Assembly: GCF_028561335.1 (NCBI RefSeq)
Contig: NZ_JAQQTG010000007.1
Span: 1 to 64,000 of the forward strand
Length of the DNA: 64,000 nt
Direction: 5' to 3'
From: Aequorivita todarodis
GTDB lineage: Bacteria; Bacteroidota; Bacteroidia; Flavobacteriales; Flavobacteriaceae
Shown here: piece after piece, positions 61,015 to 64,000 of the stretch
How the letters are laid out: every line of letters begins with the position of its first letter
Numbering within the stretch: the first letter of the stretch is position 1
Notes under the pieces: generated by a model
What the model saw: the letters and a program-made list of their open reading frames with translations, nothing else
What the model was told of the DNA's origin: nothing
The model's database searches: none
Translations under genes and position numbers: made by a program

Positions 61015-62088
61015 ATGAAAACGCCACTTATAAGCATTATCGTGCCCTGTTATAATGTTGAAAAATATATTGACAAATCATTTGAAAGCATAAAAAACCA
61101 ATCCTATGGAAATTGGGAATGTATCGCGGTCAATGACGGAAGTACGGATAATACTGAACGGAAAATAAAGCAATGGACACAGCGAGAGCCGAGATTTAGA
61201 TTAATTTCCCAAGAAAACACCGGGCCGTCCGGGGCAAGAAACGCGGGTTTGAAGGATGCTTCGGGCGACTGCATATTTTTTTTCGATTCAGATGATTTAT
61301 TGGATGCGGACTGCTTAAACAGTCTTGTAAGTCTATATCAGCCATCAATTGATATCGTTATTGGAAAAAATGCCGAAGTTCTAAATCAAACCACGGACAT
61401 CATAAAAACCTTGGAGCACTACCCAATTACCGATAAAGTATTAAGCGATCAGGATTTTTTGGAACTGTCGTTAAGATCTCCAATTAGTGTTGTGGCCTGG
61501 AACAAATTATACAGCAGAGAATTTATTGATTCGAACAGCTTGACTTTTAAGGATGGAATAATCCACGAAGATGAACTATGGTTTTTTGAAATAATGCATT
61601 TAGCCAAAAAGATTATTTTCAATTCAAAAGTGACCTACTACTATAATATTGGCAATCAAAATTCAATAACCAAAACATACAATTTAAATAATCTGGATAA
61701 TTATCTACAAGTTGTCGCGCATATTTTCACCGACCATTATGCCACCGAAAGGAATGATAAAAAGAAATTAATGGTAGGAACCTATATCCTTAACCAGCAG
61801 ATTATGATAATATCCGGCTTTTTCAGGTTTTTGAAAAAAAACAAGGTCCCTTATAAAGCTGAAGGGGTTTCTCTGATAAAAAAGCACCTCCAGAGGTATC
61901 CGATCAATGATTTTTTCCATCTTAGCGATAAAAAATCAAAACTATACCAGATCTTTATAAAATATGGTAAGGTAAATCCCGAAACTGCTTTTAAACTAAT
62001 GAGAAATACGGACAAAAGAAATATATTAAAGTTTTTTGAAAATATTTTTTTAAAATATCAATCAAGAAACGCGATAAAAAATCTTTAA
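61015..62088 (+). CDS. GT2 glycosyltransferase
   Basis: 357 residues, 4 bp after the previous gene. ISIIVPCYNVEKYIDKSFESIKNQS, AVNDGSTDN, FFDSDDLLD and HEDELWFFEIM are the GT-A marks. The C-terminal helical region is longer than in the previous enzyme, so the acceptor may differ. Confidence 0.92.
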   Translation: MKTPLISIIVPCYNVEKYIDKSFESIKNQSYGNWECIAVNDGSTDNTERKIKQWTQREPRFRLISQENTGPSGARNAGLKDASGDCIFFFDSDDLLDADCLNSLVSLYQPSIDIVIGKNAEVLNQTTDIIKTLEHYPITDKVLSDQDFLELSLRSPISVVAWNKLYSREFIDSNSLTFKDGIIHEDELWFFEIMHLAKKIIFNSKVTYYYNIGNQNSITKTYNLNNLDNYLQVVAHIFTDHYATERNDKKKLMVGTYILNQQIMIISGFFRFLKKNKVPYKAEGVSLIKKHLQRYPINDFFHLSDKKSKLYQIFIKYGKVNPETAFKLMRNTDKRNILKFFENIFLKYQSRNAIKNL

Positions 62089-62120
62089 AATTGAAGAGGA
62101 CAACCCCTTAAATACGTAGT

Positions 62121-63107
62121 ATGCACATTTTAATAGTAGATTGGTCGGGCCCAATTCCCGCGCTAAAATACGGCGGGACGGAACGCGTTATTTGGGGGCT
62201 AGGCAAATGTCTCCACGAACTTGGCCACAAAGTTACTTTTTTGGTGCCCGATGGCTTTACGGGCGATTTTGCCGAAAGTATCCCGCTGGACCAAACCAAG
62301 GATCTAAATGACCAAATTCCCGAAGATGTGGACGTGGTCCATCTCAACTATCCTCCCCATCAACCCATCCATAAGCCTTATATTATAACGATGCACGGCA
62401 ATCCATGGCCAGACGAGCACATAGACCCTAACACCGTTTTTATTTCAAGAAACCAAGCGGAGCGCCATAATTCTGATGTGTTTGTACACAACGGTTTGTA
62501 TTGGGACGACTATGGCACTCCCAATTTAGACAAGCCCCGCACCTATTTTCATTTCTTGGGAAAGGCTTCCCGAAGGGTGAAAAACGTATTCGGCGCCGCA
62601 AAAATCGTTTTAAAAGCCAAAGGAAAGCTGATGGTTATGGGCGGGGAACGATGGAACTCCAGAAATTTCACACGGGGGTTCAAGTATATTTTCAATCCAA
62701 ATATTACCTTTTTGGGAATGCTGGACGATGCCGAAAAAATGAAGGTTATGGAAAAATCGAAAGCGTTGGTCTTTCCGGTGGAATGGCACGAGCCCTTTGG
62801 TTTGGTAATTATTGAAAGCCTTTATGCGGGTTGCGCCGTGTTTTGCACCACAAACGGTTCGCTGCCTGAACTTTTAAGTCCCGAAGTTGGCATGGCCTCC
62901 AATGATTCCGATGCATTGGCGGAAGCCCTGCGCAATTTCAAATATGACCCGCAACGCTGTAATAGCTATGCAAAGGAACATTTCAATGCAAAAAAAATGA
63001 CTTTGGAATATTTAAAATTGTATAAAAAAGTAGCCAATGGCGAGAATTTGCACGCTGAAAATCCGCTTTACATACCAGAAAAGAACCAAGTAACCCCTTT
63101 GCTATGA
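62121..63107 (+). CDS. GT4 glycosyltransferase
   Basis: 328 residues. The start DWSGPIPALKYGGTERVIWGLGKCLHELGHKVT is the GT-B acceptor part, and FPVEWHEPFGLVIIESLYAGCAVFCTTNGSLPELL is the GT4 donor site (Glu-x7-Glu). It transfers a sugar to a glycan from a nucleotide-sugar donor. Its stop overlaps the tsaC start by 4 bp. Confidence 0.93.
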   Translation: MHILIVDWSGPIPALKYGGTERVIWGLGKCLHELGHKVTFLVPDGFTGDFAESIPLDQTKDLNDQIPEDVDVVHLNYPPHQPIHKPYIITMHGNPWPDEHIDPNTVFISRNQAERHNSDVFVHNGLYWDDYGTPNLDKPRTYFHFLGKASRRVKNVFGAAKIVLKAKGKLMVMGGERWNSRNFTRGFKYIFNPNITFLGMLDDAEKMKVMEKSKALVFPVEWHEPFGLVIIESLYAGCAVFCTTNGSLPELLSPEVGMASNDSDALAEALRNFKYDPQRCNSYAKEHFNAKKMTLEYLKLYKKVANGENLHAENPLYIPEKNQVTPLL

Positions 63108-63667
63108 TGAAAGAAGAAATTGAAAATGCACTGCTCGTTCTAAAAAAAGGCGGCCTCATCCTCTACCCTACGGACACGGTTTGGGGAATAGGCTGTGATG
63201 CCACCAACCCAGATGCCGTTGATAAAGTTTTTCAACTGAAAAAAAGAAGCGACGAAAAATCGCTGATCTGCTTGGTGAGCGATTTTAAAATGCTGAACGA
63301 ATACGTTGAAAATGTACCGGAAGTGGCGTATGATATTTTAAAATACGCAAGAAAACCCACGACCATCATTTACGATGACCCCATCCGGGTAGCAGAAAAT
63401 ATCATTGCCGCAGACAATTCACTGGCCATTCGCGTAACCAAGGACGAGTTCTGCAAAAAACTGATACAGCGGTTCCGCAGGCCATTGGTTTCCACATCCG
63501 CAAATATTTCGGGGGAAAAAACCCCGCAAAGCTATGCCGAAATAGACCCTTTAATTTTGGAGGGCGTGGACTATGTTGTAAATTTGCACCACGAAAAAAA
63601 ATCAGGAAAACCTTCGGCGATTATTAAGTTGAAGAATGATGGAAGCGTGAAGGTGATCCGGAAGTAA
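63104..63667 (+). CDS. tsaC: Threonylcarbamoyl-AMP synthase (TsaC/Sua5 family)
   Basis: 187 residues. YPTDTVWGIGCDATNPDAV, FQLKKRSDEKSL (the K-x-R site that the paralogue at 621-1238 lacks), IIYDDPIRV and STSANISGEKTP with the final R-K are typical of functional enzymes. It makes the t6A precursor of tRNAs reading ANN codons. It is coupled to the GT4 gene by 4 bp, but no functional link is implied. Confidence 0.95.
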   Translation: MMKEEIENALLVLKKGGLILYPTDTVWGIGCDATNPDAVDKVFQLKKRSDEKSLICLVSDFKMLNEYVENVPEVAYDILKYARKPTTIIYDDPIRVAENIIAADNSLAIRVTKDEFCKKLIQRFRRPLVSTSANISGEKTPQSYAEIDPLILEGVDYVVNLHHEKKSGKPSAIIKLKNDGSVKVIRK

Positions 63668-63672
63668 CTTTT

Positions 63673-63690
63673 GCCACGAATACACGAATG
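63673..63690 (+). repeat. CACGAAT-family half repeat
   Basis: GCCACGAATACACGAATG, matching the left arm of the hairpin at 55173, five bases after the tsaC stop. A shorter piece ACACGAATT recurs at 63778-63786, just before the GxxExxY gene. Confidence 0.8.
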
Positions 63691-63809
63691 ATTTTGTAGT
63701 ATGTGAAATTTAGAATGTGCACTAATGTTCAAGGATTATTTTATAAACGGTGGGGATAAACGTGGAAATATTAATAGACACGAATTTTCTGTAGTAAAAT
63801 TCAATAATT

Positions 63810-64000
63810 GTGGAAAACATAATTTATAAAGAAGAAAGTTATGCTATCGTAGGATGTTTGTTTGATGTGCATAATAATCTTGGAGGTGGATTTTCTGAAA
63901 TAGTTTATAAAGATGCGCTAGAATATGAATTCAAATTAAAAAGCATTGATTACGAAAGAGAAAAAATGTATTCCGTGAAATATAAGGATATAATTTTACC
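63810..64000 (+). CDS. GxxExxY protein (5' part only)
   Basis: The frame from the GTG at 63810 runs to the window end (63 codons so far). LGGGFSEIVYKDALEYEF gives the G-x-x-E-x-x-Y motif, and DYEREKMYSVKYKD is the next conserved stretch of this PD-(D/E)XK-like family (PF13366). These are small proteins of unknown function, possibly nucleases, often close to short repeats in Bacteroidota. The end and the catalytic part lie outside the window. Confidence 0.85.
   Translation, partial: MENIIYKEESYAIVGCLFDVHNNLGGGFSEIVYKDALEYEFKLKSIDYEREKMYSVKYKDIIL

Noticed and set aside
1-64000. tRNA, rRNA or CRISPR features
   Set aside because: I looked for T-arm signatures, rRNA-like stretches and regularly spaced repeats and saw none; a covariance-model scan would be needed to exclude small RNAs.

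Overview
This is a chromosomal stretch of a Bacteroidota bacterium, almost certainly a member of the Flavobacteriaceae. The evidence is the set of secreted proteins ending in type IX secretion (T9SS) type A sorting domains, promoter elements of the Bacteroidetes form TAnnTTTG, family-typical genes (DUF5606, paired DUF368 proteins, an OstA-like protein, the ruvX-def-mazG group) and poor Shine-Dalgarno signals. I see no rRNA, tRNA or CRISPR array.

Layout. 0-5 kb: a TerB-like protein, a YciO-type protein, a lipoprotein esterase and UvrD/PcrA helicase. 5-16 kb: an FMN-domain glutamate-synthase relative, a LytS/LytTR-type propeller kinase and regulator pair, a T9SS protein, then a minus-strand operon of lipoprotein, membrane protein, NarX-like kinase and NarL-like regulator. 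16-23 kb: patatin and M1 peptidase (overlapping), a PNGase F-like T9SS protein and recG. 23.2-32.2 kb: an A+T-rich island with an AraC regulator, a MopE-like protein, a gene broken in its Tat signal, an M4 and an M28 peptidase, and three copies of a repeat made of the araC 3' end plus a hairpin. It is bounded by the intact recG end and a decayed copy of that same end. 32.5-50.4 kb: housekeeping genes (relA/spoT, fur, purA, ostA-like, class III aminotransferase, TPR protein, two DUF368 proteins, aroE, DUF349 protein, mazG, DUF5606, def, ruvX, dapD). 51.4-63.1 kb: a surface-glycan locus with a WaaP-like kinase, a GT9, many GT2 enzymes, a deacetylase and a GT4. The end holds TsaC and a truncated GxxExxY protein.

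The most unusual signal is a set of REP-like repeats. Each has an asymmetric C-rich head followed by a C5/G5 palindrome. They occur singly at stop codons, as head-out inverted pairs in intergenic gaps, and in frame inside at least two proteins. One head-out pair encloses a complete DUF559 (Vsr-like) nuclease domain and sits in frame inside RecG, between its DEQH and TATP helicase motifs. I read this as the protein-coding form of a nuclease-and-palindrome mobile family, comparable in logic to RAYT/REP but with a different enzyme. A second repeat family built on CACGAAT occurs next to the GxxExxY nuclease gene, as a 16-bp-arm hairpin upstream of a glycosyltransferase, and at the 3' end of uvrD. 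The pairing of each repeat family with a nuclease is inference; the repeats and the recG insertion are seen directly.
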